From CAWEHT01 sp963808455 (GTDB lineage: Bacteria > Chloroflexota > Anaerolineae > CG2-30-64-16), in assembly GCA_963808455.1 (NCBI GenBank), contig CAWEHT010000032.1:1-35735 (forward strand): a DNA stretch of 35,735 nucleotides. Reading direction: 5' to 3'. The translations under genes and the position numbers were made by a program. Below are positions 1-7,859 of this stretch, one piece after another; position 1 is the first letter of the stretch; the number at the start of each line of letters is the position of its first letter. Below the pieces are notes generated by a model that was not told where the DNA came from, made no database searches, and saw nothing but the letters and a program-made list of their open reading frames with translations.

Positions 1-1041
1 TTTCTCGATCCTCGTCGTCAAGGACCTTCTTCATGGCGGATGCCAATGTCTCGGCGTCCCGCCTTCGAAGTAGACAACTGCGTCCCCGGCAATCTCTGGC
101 AACGAGCCGTGGGTCGAGCACACAACCGGGGCGCCACGCGCCATCGCCTCCGCCACCGGCAGACCAAATCCCTCGTGCGCCGAGGGACATACGAACAGGG
201 AACAGTTGTCGAGAAGTATCTTCAGCTCGGCCTCGCTGGCAAAGCCGAAGACCGTGGTCGAATCAGAGATCCCCAAGGCATCTACAGTGCGGTCCAGTCC
301 CCCTCCCGTGGAACGGCCGGCGGCTCCCACCAGCACCAAACGCTGCTTGCGGGTCTTCCGCAAGAGCGCAAAAGCTCGCAACAACAGATCGACATTCTTA
401 TGTTCCGCAAAGCCTCCATAATACAGGATGAAGCCATCGCTGACCCGGGCCTTTGCCAGACACGGACCAACCGCGCCGGGCTCGGCGGGCGTGAAGAATG
501 TCTCCGCGATCCCAACCCAGATCCGGTGTGTTTTCTGCCGGGAGGCCGGGAGGTAGCGCTCAATCTCCCGCCTGGAATAATCCGAGTCTGTGATGATAGC
601 ATCGGCCCTGGCCGCTACAACTTTCATCAGGAGCTGCACCCGAAGCTTGGCCAATCGAGGCCGGCCATCCAGCGGAGTGAAGACCGCTGCATCATGAAAT
701 GTCACCACTCTGGCAAAGGGCACAGGGCCAACGGGAACGACATAATCGAAGCCGTGGAAAAGGCTGACCCTGTGCCGCGCCAGCGAGAGCGGCAACAACA
801 CCTGCTCCCACACATCACGCAGCGCCCAGTTCGACCTCGCCACCGGAGTGTAGATCAACTGCGAGTTGGGCGGAAAGTCGATGTGGCCGGTGGGCAGGTG
901 AGAATCGGCCACGAAGACGTAATCGAATAGATCGCTCACTGCTGAGAGCGAATTGATCAGCCCCAGGCTATAGCTGGCAACTCCTGACCCGCGGTACTGG
1001 GCGCTCCTGGCGTCAACAGCCAATCTGAGTTTGTCAGCCAT
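1..1041 (-). CDS. Glycosyltransferase family 4 (GT-B), 3' end off window, one frameshift
   Basis: This is a cytoplasmic GT-B glycosyltransferase that would transfer a sugar from an activated donor onto a growing surface glycan. The N-terminal Rossmann-like half begins KLRLAVDAR, followed by SLFHGFDYVVP near residue 95. The donor-binding half shows ILYYGGFAEHKN and the GT4 signature EGFGLPVAEAMARGAPVV near residues 290-310. The annotated frame stops at position 31. Around positions 57-65 the neighbouring frame resumes the expected C-terminus (DAETLASAMKKVLDDEDRE) and runs off the window, so I place a one-base frameshift there, next to a GGCGGG run. The ATG at 1041 is preceded by a GGGCGG stretch. 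It is the last visible gene of the minus-strand polysaccharide cluster, 29 bp after a GT2 remnant. The sugar and acceptor are unknown. Confidence 0.85.
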
Positions 1042-1070
1042 GAACCCGCCCGTGTGGGGCTGTTGCCCCC

Positions 1071-1382
1071 TTATCTATCACGCTGGCCACCCGCAGCCCA
1101 GATCGCGTCCAGCTTGCTCGCGGAGCAGCCCGTTGGGATGACGGCTGCTGCGTCCCGGCGAGATTCGAGCGCTTCGACGAGCCGGGTAAAGAAGCGCCGA
1201 TCCACGATGGTATCGTTGCCCACGATGAGGGCTCTGTGCTTGGGGTTGTCTACCTCGAGCCATGATCTGACGCGATCCATTGTGTGGGCAGGCTGACTCC
1301 AGCTCAAGACGGCGACGAGGCCCCTCGGCTGCCGTCCATGTTTCAGGCCCGACACTGGCTCAGACCGCAATGCCGTGGTCAC
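1071..1382 (-). pseudogene. Internally deleted GT2 glycosyltransferase remnant
   Basis: The 103-codon frame resembles both ends of a GT2 catalytic N-domain but lacks its middle. After a 21-residue unrelated start it reads LVAVLSWSQPAHTMDRVRSW, as in the first beta strand and helix of GT2 enzymes. It then jumps from HRALIV directly to GNDTIVDRRFFTRLVEALE, which corresponds to the DXD-proximal strand, and ends at DAIWAAGG. The usual segment of about 40-50 residues between the first VDN and the LNND motif is missing, as is the whole C-terminal half; family members are around 300 residues. It overlaps the end of the upstream GT2 gene by 23 bp and lies 29 bp before the GT4 gene. It is probably non-functional. 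An assembly deletion is the alternative explanation. Confidence 0.55.
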
Positions 1383-2142
1383 GCTTGTACCAAAGCTCCC
1401 ATAGCTTAATGCGCTCGAGAAAACTGTACATGGCCATCAGCACTGCCAGGGCCAGGCCATGGCCGCCGTCGAGGAACCCCTGGTACAAGACGTACTGTTG
1501 TAAGAATGCCCTGGCAGGACCAAGGACCACCGCGCACCATGTCTGTCTGACGCCCTGCCCGTACCATACGCGGGCCTGAATGTCGGTGTAGGTATTCATC
1601 TTGCTCACGAACTTTGCGACGGTCAAATGGGAAAGATGGAGCAAGGGGTTGTGCAAGATGGCCACTTCGCCCTCGACGTGGGCTGTTTCGTGTACCTCAC
1701 CTTCCCACCGCGCACACTGCTTTTGATAGAGGCGAACGTGGCACTGCAGGGGCCACGTCCCGTGAGATACCCATTTTCCGAACATCCAGTCCCGGCGATA
1801 AATGCGATAAGCGGCGACCCCGTCCGAGCTGATTGCCTGCTCGATCTCCCTCCGCAGCTCATCTGTCACCCGCTCGTCCGCATCGACGGTCAGGATCCAT
1901 TTGCTGTCGCATTTTGTATGGCCGAAGTTCCTCTGTGCAGAATAGTTGTCCCACTGCCGCTGGTGGATGTCTGCCGTGTAGCCCCTAGCGACCTCGACGG
2001 TGGCGTCGTCGCTGAACGCGTCGACGATCACTATTTGCTTTGCCCAGCTCACGGTCTCCAGGCAGGCAGCGATGTTGGCCTCTTCGTTCTTGGTGATGAC
2101 CAATACAGAGATCTCTACGGCGCTGCCGGGGTCAACGTGCAC
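1360..2142 (-). CDS. Glycosyltransferase family 2, WaaE/beta-1,4-glucosyltransferase-like
   Basis: This is an intact 260-residue GT-A glycosyltransferase of the small LPS-core WaaE-like GT2 group. The N-terminus has the family signature ISVLVITKNEEANIAACLE, then IVIVDAFSDDATVEVA and the metal-binding region ILTVDADERV near residues 85-95. The tryptophan-rich C-terminal half contains VRLYQ, a WEGEVHE acceptor-region motif typical of this subgroup, and a hydrophobic stretch near residues 205-240 that probably associates with the membrane. Its start overlaps the end of the methyltransferase gene by 11 bp, which suggests translational coupling in one operon. It would add a sugar to the polymer exported by the neighbouring flippase. 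The exact sugar cannot be told. Confidence 0.88.
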   Translation of the reverse strand: MHVDPGSAVEISVLVITKNEEANIAACLETVSWAKQIVIVDAFSDDATVEVARGYTADIHQRQWDNYSAQRNFGHTKCDSKWILTVDADERVTDELRREIEQAISSDGVAAYRIYRRDWMFGKWVSHGTWPLQCHVRLYQKQCARWEGEVHETAHVEGEVAILHNPLLHLSHLTVAKFVSKMNTYTDIQARVWYGQGVRQTWCAVVLGPARAFLQQYVLYQGFLDGGHGLALAVLMAMYSFLERIKLWELWYKRDHGIAV

Positions 2143-3139
2143 CGGGCGCCTCCTGGTCCTCCCCCTCTGTCCAAGCCGGGCTCTTTTTGCCGTGAGCGAC
2201 GAGGAGGCCGCCGGTTTGTTGCCAGCGCACTCGCCTCTGGAAGGGAATCATGCAGGGCCATGCCAGCTTGCTCGTGTGGTACACCACGTGCCGCAGGACC
2301 CAGGCGACCCGCCCTTTGTCCTCGCTTCCGACCCGAGTTGCGGCCGTAAGCAGGTTGAGCAGAGAGTCCTGTGGCGGTTCCCAGGTCTCCATGCTCGCAA
2401 CAGCAAAACCGCACCGGCGCAGCAGGCGCGTCATAGTGTTCGGGTCAAAATGCGTGAGGTGATCGGGGACCGTCCACCAGATCCATCTTTCGCCGCCGAT
2501 GGACGCCATCTTGCTGCGAACGTTGGGACATTGGACAACCAGCAACCCACCGTCTTTCAGGATGCGCCTGGTCTCGCAGAGCAGGCCGATCGGGTTTCCC
2601 ACGTGCTCCAGCACGTCCCACAGCGTGACGACATCAAAGCTCTGGTCTGGGTAATGGGCTTCCTCCAGCGTTCCACAGAAGACATCCAGGCCGAAGGTCG
2701 CCTGGGCGTAACGGGCAGTCTCCTCGGCTAACTCCACGCCACGCACCTGATAGCCGCGTGCCTTCGCCGCGGACGCGAAGACGCCGATGCTGCACCCGAC
2801 GTCAAGCAAAGTCTTGCCGGGCGCGCCATGTAGCCGTTCAATCTGGTCCAGTTGGCGGGTGTAACGCTTCCTAAGTTCCGCACGCCGCGAGTCGTAGGTC
2901 AGAATTCTCCGCTCGGCCGTATAAAGCGAGCGGTTGATATCGAGATAGGCACTTTTGTCAGGGATGGGATGAGTCCGGCATAGACCGCACCCCTGGCACT
3001 CTCTAACCTCATATGCGCCAATCCGGCAGCGCACCTGCCAGCGAGAGGCCCCGCACAGGAAGCAAGCGTCCTCGGACCCGACCACGCGTCCTCCCCTTCT
3101 GCCAGAAGTAACGCTGGCTGGCGCACGGCGCGCCGCCAT
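2132..3139 (-). CDS. Class I SAM-dependent methyltransferase with N-terminal zinc-binding motif
   Basis: This intact protein of 335 residues is of the kind often found in glycan biosynthesis clusters. An N-terminal four-cysteine knuckle (CFLCG at residues 26-30, CQGCGLC at 48-54) precedes a Methyltransf_23-type Rossmann fold. Motif I is LLDVGCSIGVFASAAKARGY at 111-130, followed by the acidic GVELAEE. The post-motif segment VVTLWDVLEHVGNP is characteristic of this subfamily. It probably methylates a sugar or lipid-linked glycan, possibly as a modification or capping step; this role is inferred from the neighbourhood. The ATG at 3139 has a GGAG seven bases upstream. A GTG at 3085 behind GGGGAGG is an alternative start and would still keep the cysteine motif. 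The gene lies 31 bp after the flippase stop. Confidence 0.88.
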   Translation of the reverse strand: MAARRAPASVTSGRRGGRVVGSEDACFLCGASRWQVRCRIGAYEVRECQGCGLCRTHPIPDKSAYLDINRSLYTAERRILTYDSRRAELRKRYTRQLDQIERLHGAPGKTLLDVGCSIGVFASAAKARGYQVRGVELAEETARYAQATFGLDVFCGTLEEAHYPDQSFDVVTLWDVLEHVGNPIGLLCETRRILKDGGLLVVQCPNVRSKMASIGGERWIWWTVPDHLTHFDPNTMTRLLRRCGFAVASMETWEPPQDSLLNLLTAATRVGSEDKGRVAWVLRHVVYHTSKLAWPCMIPFQRRVRWQQTGGLLVAHGKKSPAWTEGEDQEAPGAR

Positions 3140-3170
3140 GGCATGAACCGCTCCACCCGCACGCGACCCG

Positions 3171-4708
3171 CTACGGCTCGTTGGCCACAGTAAGGTGTGC
3201 GGGTGCCAGTCTTGATAGCAGTGGAAGCCCCGCGAGAATTGCCAGTTCTTCCACCGTAAACAAGCGCATGGGCAATGCTGCCGCGATGAAGACGACCATC
3301 ATAAGCGGGATCGTCACAAGCACGTTGAGCGATCTGCAAAGTATGCCCACCAGCGCGATGATGACAGCCAACACGATCGCGCGTAACGCTGTCTTGCCCA
3401 AAGACAGCCGCAAATACCAAGCGGCCATCCATGGCGCAATACAGGCTTGCGTCGCCGAAATCGCCACGATGGCCGCGCATGCGCCGATCAGACCTAGAGC
3501 CGGGATCAATATTGCGTTCAGCACTGTGCCTATGCCTGCGGCCACGACAAAGATGAGCGTTGCCTGGCTTTGCTGGCGGTTGGCGTAGAGCACGTTCAGC
3601 GGCGGGGTCGCAAGCAGGGTGCCCAGCAGTGACCAGGCGAGCACCTGGAGGGCAGGTATGGCCGGCAGATACCCCGGGAAGACCAGACCCATAATATGGC
3701 CGGCGACGAGAGTCAGGGCAGTGCAGCCGGGCAGGCCGGCGATGAGCATGATCTTCATCGACAGTTCGTAGCCTGTCTGCAAGCTTGTGGGCGAGGTGGC
3801 GTTCAGTCGGCTGAAGACCGGATAAACCGCAGCGTTGTACGCAGTCACAACGAGCGTGATCACGCTGATGAGTTTGATTGCTACACTGTAATAGCCAACG
3901 GCGGCCTCGCCTGCAACTCGGGTAAGCATAATGGGCCCCACCGATAGGCCCGCGGTATTCACGACGACGATTGCGCCGAATGGGAGAGCGGCGATGAGGA
4001 GTCTGCGCCACAGAGTGTAGTCCGCGTCGAAGAAGCGTCGCAGCCCGAATTGCCAGCGCAGGAACACCAATGACGACAGCGCGGCGACGAAGCCGCTGCC
4101 CACAATAACAAACACGACGGTGTTGAGGCCGGCGCCAAAGTGCAGCGCCACGATGCTCGCCACGTCGCTAAGCACGTTTACGAGGCTGATGACGGCGGAG
4201 TAAATCATCCTCTCGTGCCCGTTGAAGATGGCAGTGGCCGCGTCGAGATCGAACCAGTAGCCAGCCACACCCCATAAAGCACAATCAGCCGATGGGTGTC
4301 GCTTTCGTAGCCCATCAGCCCCGAAAGCACGGACACCACCACAAATGCCAGTACCCCCAGCAAGAGTTTCATCGTCAGGGCGTTGGCGGATATGTGGGCA
4401 GCCCGCTCCTTGCTTTGGGCTATCTCGCGCACAATGACGTTCGCCAGCCCGAGATCGGTCAGGACCCCGAAGGCCGTCACGAAGACTTGCGCCGCGCTGA
4501 ACTTGCCGAACCCACTGACATGCAGCACGTGTGCGGCGTACACGGTAAAAGCGAAACCGGAGGCACTGCCGAGCAGAGAAGCCCCAAATTGGGCTCCCAT
4601 ATTTACGCCGAATCGCCGTACACCCGATGTCTTGCGGGCCACTGGCGCTGGGTCAATATCGGTTACCTGATTGACACCGCTTCCCAAGGTCAAGCCACAG
4701 GCTCCCAC
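3171..4708 (-). CDS. Wzx-type oligosaccharide flippase (polysaccharide biosynthesis protein), one frameshift
   Basis: This is a polytopic membrane protein of the MOP/Wzx superfamily, expected to flip lipid-linked oligosaccharide to the outer face of the membrane. It is seen as two overlapping frames. The N-terminal part (about 4205-4708) contains GVNMGAQFGASLLGSASGF and GKFSAAQVFVTAFGVLTDLG, typical of the first helices of Wzx proteins (VLxxxLGP/GxxGF-like start). The C-terminal part (3171 to about 4268) holds some ten more hydrophobic helices, including VGPIMLTRVAGEAAVGYYSV, the classic helix-7/8 region. The frames join near 4262, after VLYGVWLA and before GYWFDLDAATAIF, so one base is probably missing or extra. 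The joined protein of about 510 residues is normal for the family. The start is a GTG at 4708 without a strong ribosome-binding site; a TTG seven codons in is an alternative. Confidence 0.85.
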
Positions 4709-4902
4709 GGTTCGTGTGGCGCGGAGGGGAACGGCTGCCGGCTAAGATAGTGTGCGCCAGCCAGGGCCATGCATGCACCAAGCAACACCCCCGCCATACC
4801 GGGCGGCACGCCCACCGTGAAAGGACTGGACGCGATCACCCGCCTGGAATGTGGCAACGCCGGGCGGCCAAGCTCAGTCAAGAGATTCACCGGGTCCACC
4901 AC
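4690..4902 (-). CDS. Short membrane-spanning hypothetical ORF between wzz-like and flippase genes
   Basis: This 70-codon frame starts with GTG inside the last codons of the Wzz-like gene (overlap 4887-4902) and ends inside the start of the flippase frame (4690-4708). It encodes one clear hydrophobic helix near residues 37-57 (GMAGVLLGACMALAGAHYL). I do not recognise a family. It could be a small membrane protein, or a C-terminal extension of the Wzz-like protein reached through another frameshift, given how many frameshifts this contig shows. It may also be non-coding filler of about 180 bp between two real genes. The tight overlaps on both sides fit an operon gene but do not prove translation. 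Confidence 0.3.
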   Translation of the reverse strand: MVDPVNLLTELGRPALPHSRRVIASSPFTVGVPPGMAGVLLGACMALAGAHYLSRQPFPSAPHEPWEPVA

Positions 4903-6127
4903 TGGATGACAAAGACGGCGATGAGCCCGAGCATGAGGCCCATCATTCCGGCCAGGACGCTATAGCGCAGGGGACGTGGGCTGACGGGCGTCTGTGGCAC
5001 TCCGGCAGGGCTTCCTACCCTCAGCATCCCGTACACTGTCTCGGCCGCGATCTGCGAGTTGCTCAGGTCAACTGACACGGTCTTGTAGGTGTCCTGAGCC
5101 AGCGACTGCTGGCACGTAGATCGTCGAGCTCCGTTTGGGCCTCTTGCACCTGGCGCTGTGTGGCCATCATTTTTGGCTCCAGCGCTGCCAGCTGGGCGGC
5201 GGTTGCGGCAGACTTGCTCTGCAGCGTTGCCACCAGGTTCTCCAGCGAGGTGACCTGCGTTTCTTTGCTCATGTTGGAGAATGATTCGTTGGCGGTGAGC
5301 TGAAGCTGGATGGGCAGAGAGGTGCCGGTGTCGAAGAGAGAGGAGCCTGTGTTAATGGCTTTGATCTGCAGCAGCAGCGCCGTCAGGCCATCGGCCGGGG
5401 GGTCGGCCTGGCCTGCTGTCTCTCTTGCCAGCTGGTCGTGCAGGCCCTGAACGTCCTGGACGACGTTGGTGATGGCGGTCTGCGTGGACAGATAGTCTTT
5501 CTCCGCGTCTTGCTCTGCTCTTAGCTGGGCCTGCAACGTGTTGATCTTGTTATGGCTCTGGAAGTCGATCAGCGCCGCGTTCGCCTGGTCGAGCGCTTGC
5601 TTGGCCTGTGTTGCCTGGTCCTGCAAGACGGTGACATCCTGGGCATTGCTGTTGTAGACCGCGTTCCCTTTCTCAACCAACAGATTCGCCCACAGATTGG
5701 CGAGAGCGGCAGACACCTGGGGAGAGCGAGCCTGTGCCTGGAGCAGCAAGACACTGGGATCGCTCGCCGCACCGACAGTGAGCATTTTCGACAGGGTAAC
5801 AAGATCCAGGGGCGGCATTGTTGCCACTTCTGGTGGCTTGTAAGCATCCAGGACAGCCTGCAGCAGCCCGTCAGAGGTCGCTAGCGTGGGGAACGCCTTG
5901 TATGGCAGCACCAACTGCTGAGTGGACTGGGTCGCGAAACGGGGATCGATTTGCAGTTGAAGCTGTGGTTGAGTGACGATTACCACTGCCGAAGCCTGGT
6001 AGACTACGGGCAGTAAGGAACTGACCACAAACGCTACCACCGCGAGCGCCACTCCCGGGCCGACGATCCACAACCAACGACGAAGCAGCGCACGGACATA
6101 CGGACGCAGGTCGATATCCTCCTCCAA
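4887..6127 (-). CDS. Wzz-type polysaccharide chain-length determinant, one frameshift
   Basis: This bitopic inner-membrane protein should control the length of an exported polysaccharide. The N-terminal cytoplasmic tail IDLRPYVRALLRRW leads into transmembrane helix 1 (WLWIVGPGVALAVVAFVV) and the typical following YQASAVVIV. A long periplasmic-type coiled region rich in Gln and Ala covers roughly residues 150-330. The C-terminus, with PVSPRPLRYSVLAGMMGLML as helix 2, is in another frame (4887-5078) joined near 5105, so a frameshift lies there. No kinase domain follows. The frame opens with GTG at 6160, but TTG at 6127 sits behind AGGAGAGG and starts directly before EEDIDLRPYV, so I prefer it. 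It follows dltX and precedes the flippase, linking the D-alanylation genes with polymer export. Confidence 0.82.
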
Positions 6128-6179
6128 TTGGCAAACCTCTCCTTCCTGACATTCTCTCACCTGAGAGCTTTACGTGACG

Positions 6180-6208
6180 AGTATCGCACAATTCGGCACA
6201 ACCTGCAA
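6180..6208 (-). promoter_or_regulatory. Candidate sigma-70 promoter before the wzz-like gene
   Basis: On the minus strand TTGCAG is followed after 17 bases by GATACT, matching four of six consensus positions in each box, about 50 bp upstream of the preferred wzz start. It lies in the 200-bp gap after dltX, the only sizeable gap between the dlt genes and the export genes, and could allow their separate expression. The match is modest. Confidence 0.33.
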
Positions 6209-6358
6209 GTCGAGCAGTGCGGATGCAGCATTTCTTATCGCCCAGGACATGAAGCCTCATGCCGCCGCATGGATCGCTCCGCTGTCGCATTGGCGCACAG
6301 CGACAGACAATCCTCGGTCGAGATTCACCCTTTCCCTGATACTGTCCGAGCTGGCGGC

Positions 6359-6505
6359 TCAAAAGCCCTGGTAGACAAAGGGAGGGGTCGAAAAGTCTCC
6401 CTTGCCGTACAGCAAGACCAGCCCGAGCAGGATCGCAAGGTAATAGATTGTCACCAGGGCCACGCGAGCCCCGGGGTTAGCGTGGAGTGCCGTGATAGAA
6501 TTCAT
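6359..6505 (-). CDS. dltX: DltX, small D-alanylation membrane protein
   Basis: This 48-residue protein has one transmembrane helix (VTIYYLAILLGLVLLYGKG) and ends exactly at PPFVYQGF. Length, single helix and a C-terminal FxYxxF motif at the very end are the defining features of DltX, normally about 50 residues with a terminus such as FIYNEF. In Gram-positive D-alanylation DltX works with DltB and DltD; its C-terminal tyrosine has been reported as an acyl relay. The ATG at 6505 overlaps the end of dltD by 29 bp, which suggests coupled translation. In Firmicutes dltX usually lies before dltA; here it is last. I am confident in the assignment because it sits with dltA, B, C and D. A longer in-frame start at 6580 would run further into dltD and is unlikely. 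Confidence 0.85.
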   Translation of the reverse strand: MNSITALHANPGARVALVTIYYLAILLGLVLLYGKGDFSTPPFVYQGF

Positions 6506-7697
6506 CAAGCGCTCGATCAATGTAAATCCACCCTTCCTCGCTGGCATGGTCACCGATATCGAGGAAAAAATAGCTGTCATATTCGTGATCCTGGAAGGTG
6601 ATGACCTTAGCGCCGTAACTCTGGCCGATCTGCGTCAATCTGTCATAGTAGACGTCGCACGCGCCTGCCGAGAGACCCCTGTGAAGTCCATGTAGGGCCC
6701 ATACATCGGTATGCCCACCACCAGCGTGTCTGCCCCCAACTCGTGCAGCACGGCAAGCGCCTGTTCCAAGCCTCGCCAGGGCTCGGCCGCCATGGTGCCC
6801 CTGATGAATGACGAGTCGTCGTTCTTGGCGCTCTCTTGCTTCAGCACGTCGGCACCGTTCGCGTCCCACCAGCTGTTGTTCACATCGAACACGTTGTTGT
6901 TGCTTTCCTTCGCGACTTGTGCGGCTGCTTTGCCGGCCAGGGCCGCCCAGTCGAGGGAGGCCGGCTTGCGTTGCACGGCCGGCTGCAATCCCTTCTGGCC
7001 CCAGATGTAAGACAAGATTTCCCAGTGATCTTGCAAGCGTACGATGAAGAGGTGCAGCTTGCCCAGAGGGTAGACGGCGAAGTATAGGGCACGATCGGCC
7101 AGGCTGCCGCCGGCCAACTGTTGCGCAGCGCACTCCAGCAGCGCGTCCTTTGACATGACCCGGGTCTGTTTCACCATCTCGCCGGCGATTCGCTGTTTGA
7201 GACCGAAGGAAAGGTCGCTGCTGAAGACGAGCTCGTTCGCCTGGAGCGCCGAGAAGTTCAGCGCCCAACGGCCAGCTCCCATGGCTGTGCCCCGATCGAG
7301 CAACAGCACGACCTTCTTTCCCGCGCAGCAGCGATCCGTCGCCCACGAACTGCATCGCCATGCCCATGAGGGGCTCAAATTGGAGGCCTATTCTCGAAAT
7401 ATCGAACCCTGTCGGAGAGGTGCTGAAGAGGGCCCCTCCGCTGGGAGCGCCCCCGAAAGTAACCTCCGAACTGCCGTACACGGGCAGCAAATCGGGCTGC
7501 CGGAGGGTGGCCTTTTGGATGGCGTTTCCGAGGCTTTTCTGGTGGAAAGTGTCGCCGGCCAGCGCGTGCACATAGCGGTCCTCGACGGTCCGGGCATAGA
7601 GGTCAAACCCCGCCACCAGGCACACGGCCAGAGCCAGGGCAACCAACGCAGGCACCAGATGGGTATCGTACCACGCTCGATCGAATATGTGTCTCAT
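6477..7697 (-). CDS. dltD: DltD, D-alanyl transfer protein, two frameshifts
   Basis: DltD is a membrane-anchored SGNH-like esterase/transferase acting outside the membrane in the last step of D-alanylation. The N-terminal anchor (PALVALALAVCLVAGFDLY, residues 16-34) is followed by VYGSSEV at 73-79, the family's nucleophile Ser region. The middle (QANELVFSSDLSFGLKQRI, later GADTLVVGIPMYGPYMD) and the C-terminal FLDIGDHASEEGWIYID, which resembles the Asp/His motif preceding GW in DltD, complete the fold. Two frame changes are needed, near 7320 at a GGGAAA run (after GDGSLLRGK) and near 6680 (before ACDVYYDRLTQIG). The joined length of about 406 residues is normal. The gene follows the nucleotidyltransferase by 150 bp, has its own promoter candidate, and overlaps dltX. 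The start is ATG 7697 with only a weak Shine-Dalgarno sequence. Confidence 0.85.
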   Translation of the reverse strand: MRHIFDRAWYDTHLVPALVALALAVCLVAGFDLYARTVEDRYVHALAGDTFHQKSLGNAIQKATLRQPDLLPVYGSSEVTFGGAPSGGALFSTSPTGFDISRIGLQFEPLMGMAMQFVGDGSLLRGKEGRAVARSGHSHGSWPLGAELLGAPGERARLQQRPFLRSQTANRRRDGETDPGHVKGRAAGVRCATVGRRQPGRSCPILRRLPSGQAAPLHRTLARSLGNLVLHLGPEGIAAGRATQAGLPRLGGPGRQSSRTSREGKQQQRVRCEQQLVGRERCRRAEARERQERRLVIHQGHHGGRALARLGTGACRAARVGGRHAGGGHTDVWALHGLHRGLSAGACDVYYDRLTQIGQSYGAKVITFQDHEYDSYFFLDIGDHASEEGWIYIDRALDEFYHGTPR

Positions 7698-7829
7698 GTT
7701 TCGCGGCTGTGCTTACCGGCCCGGAATACGTGATCTGCCCCCTGGGTTACGGCGGCCGAGATCACGTTTGCCGAGTGATAGGCGCCGGCAGCGCGAGTGT
7801 GCCGGCGCAAGCGACGGCTGAAGCGCTTC

Positions 7830-7859
7830 ATTATAGCATCTGTCGGTCATCCGCGACCA
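7830..7859 (-). promoter_or_regulatory. Extended -10 promoter candidate for dltD-dltX
   Basis: On the minus strand TGCTATAAT (7830-7838) is a perfect extended -10 element at the very end of the nucleotidyltransferase gene. No good -35 box is present 17-18 bases upstream, which is common for extended -10 promoters. It would give dltD and dltX a leader of about 125 nt. That leader contains a 9-bp GC-rich hairpin at 7782-7808 without a following T-run. Confidence 0.5.

Noticed and set aside
40..930. A long plus-strand open frame of 296 codons
   Set aside because: It lies entirely antisense to the GT4 glycosyltransferase, whose motifs are clear. The translation is Arg/Gln/Pro-rich with no family pattern, a usual shadow in GC-rich DNA.
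7782..7808. The 9-bp GC hairpin as an intrinsic terminator
   Set aside because: It is not followed by a T-run on the minus strand, and the next bases are CTATCACTC.
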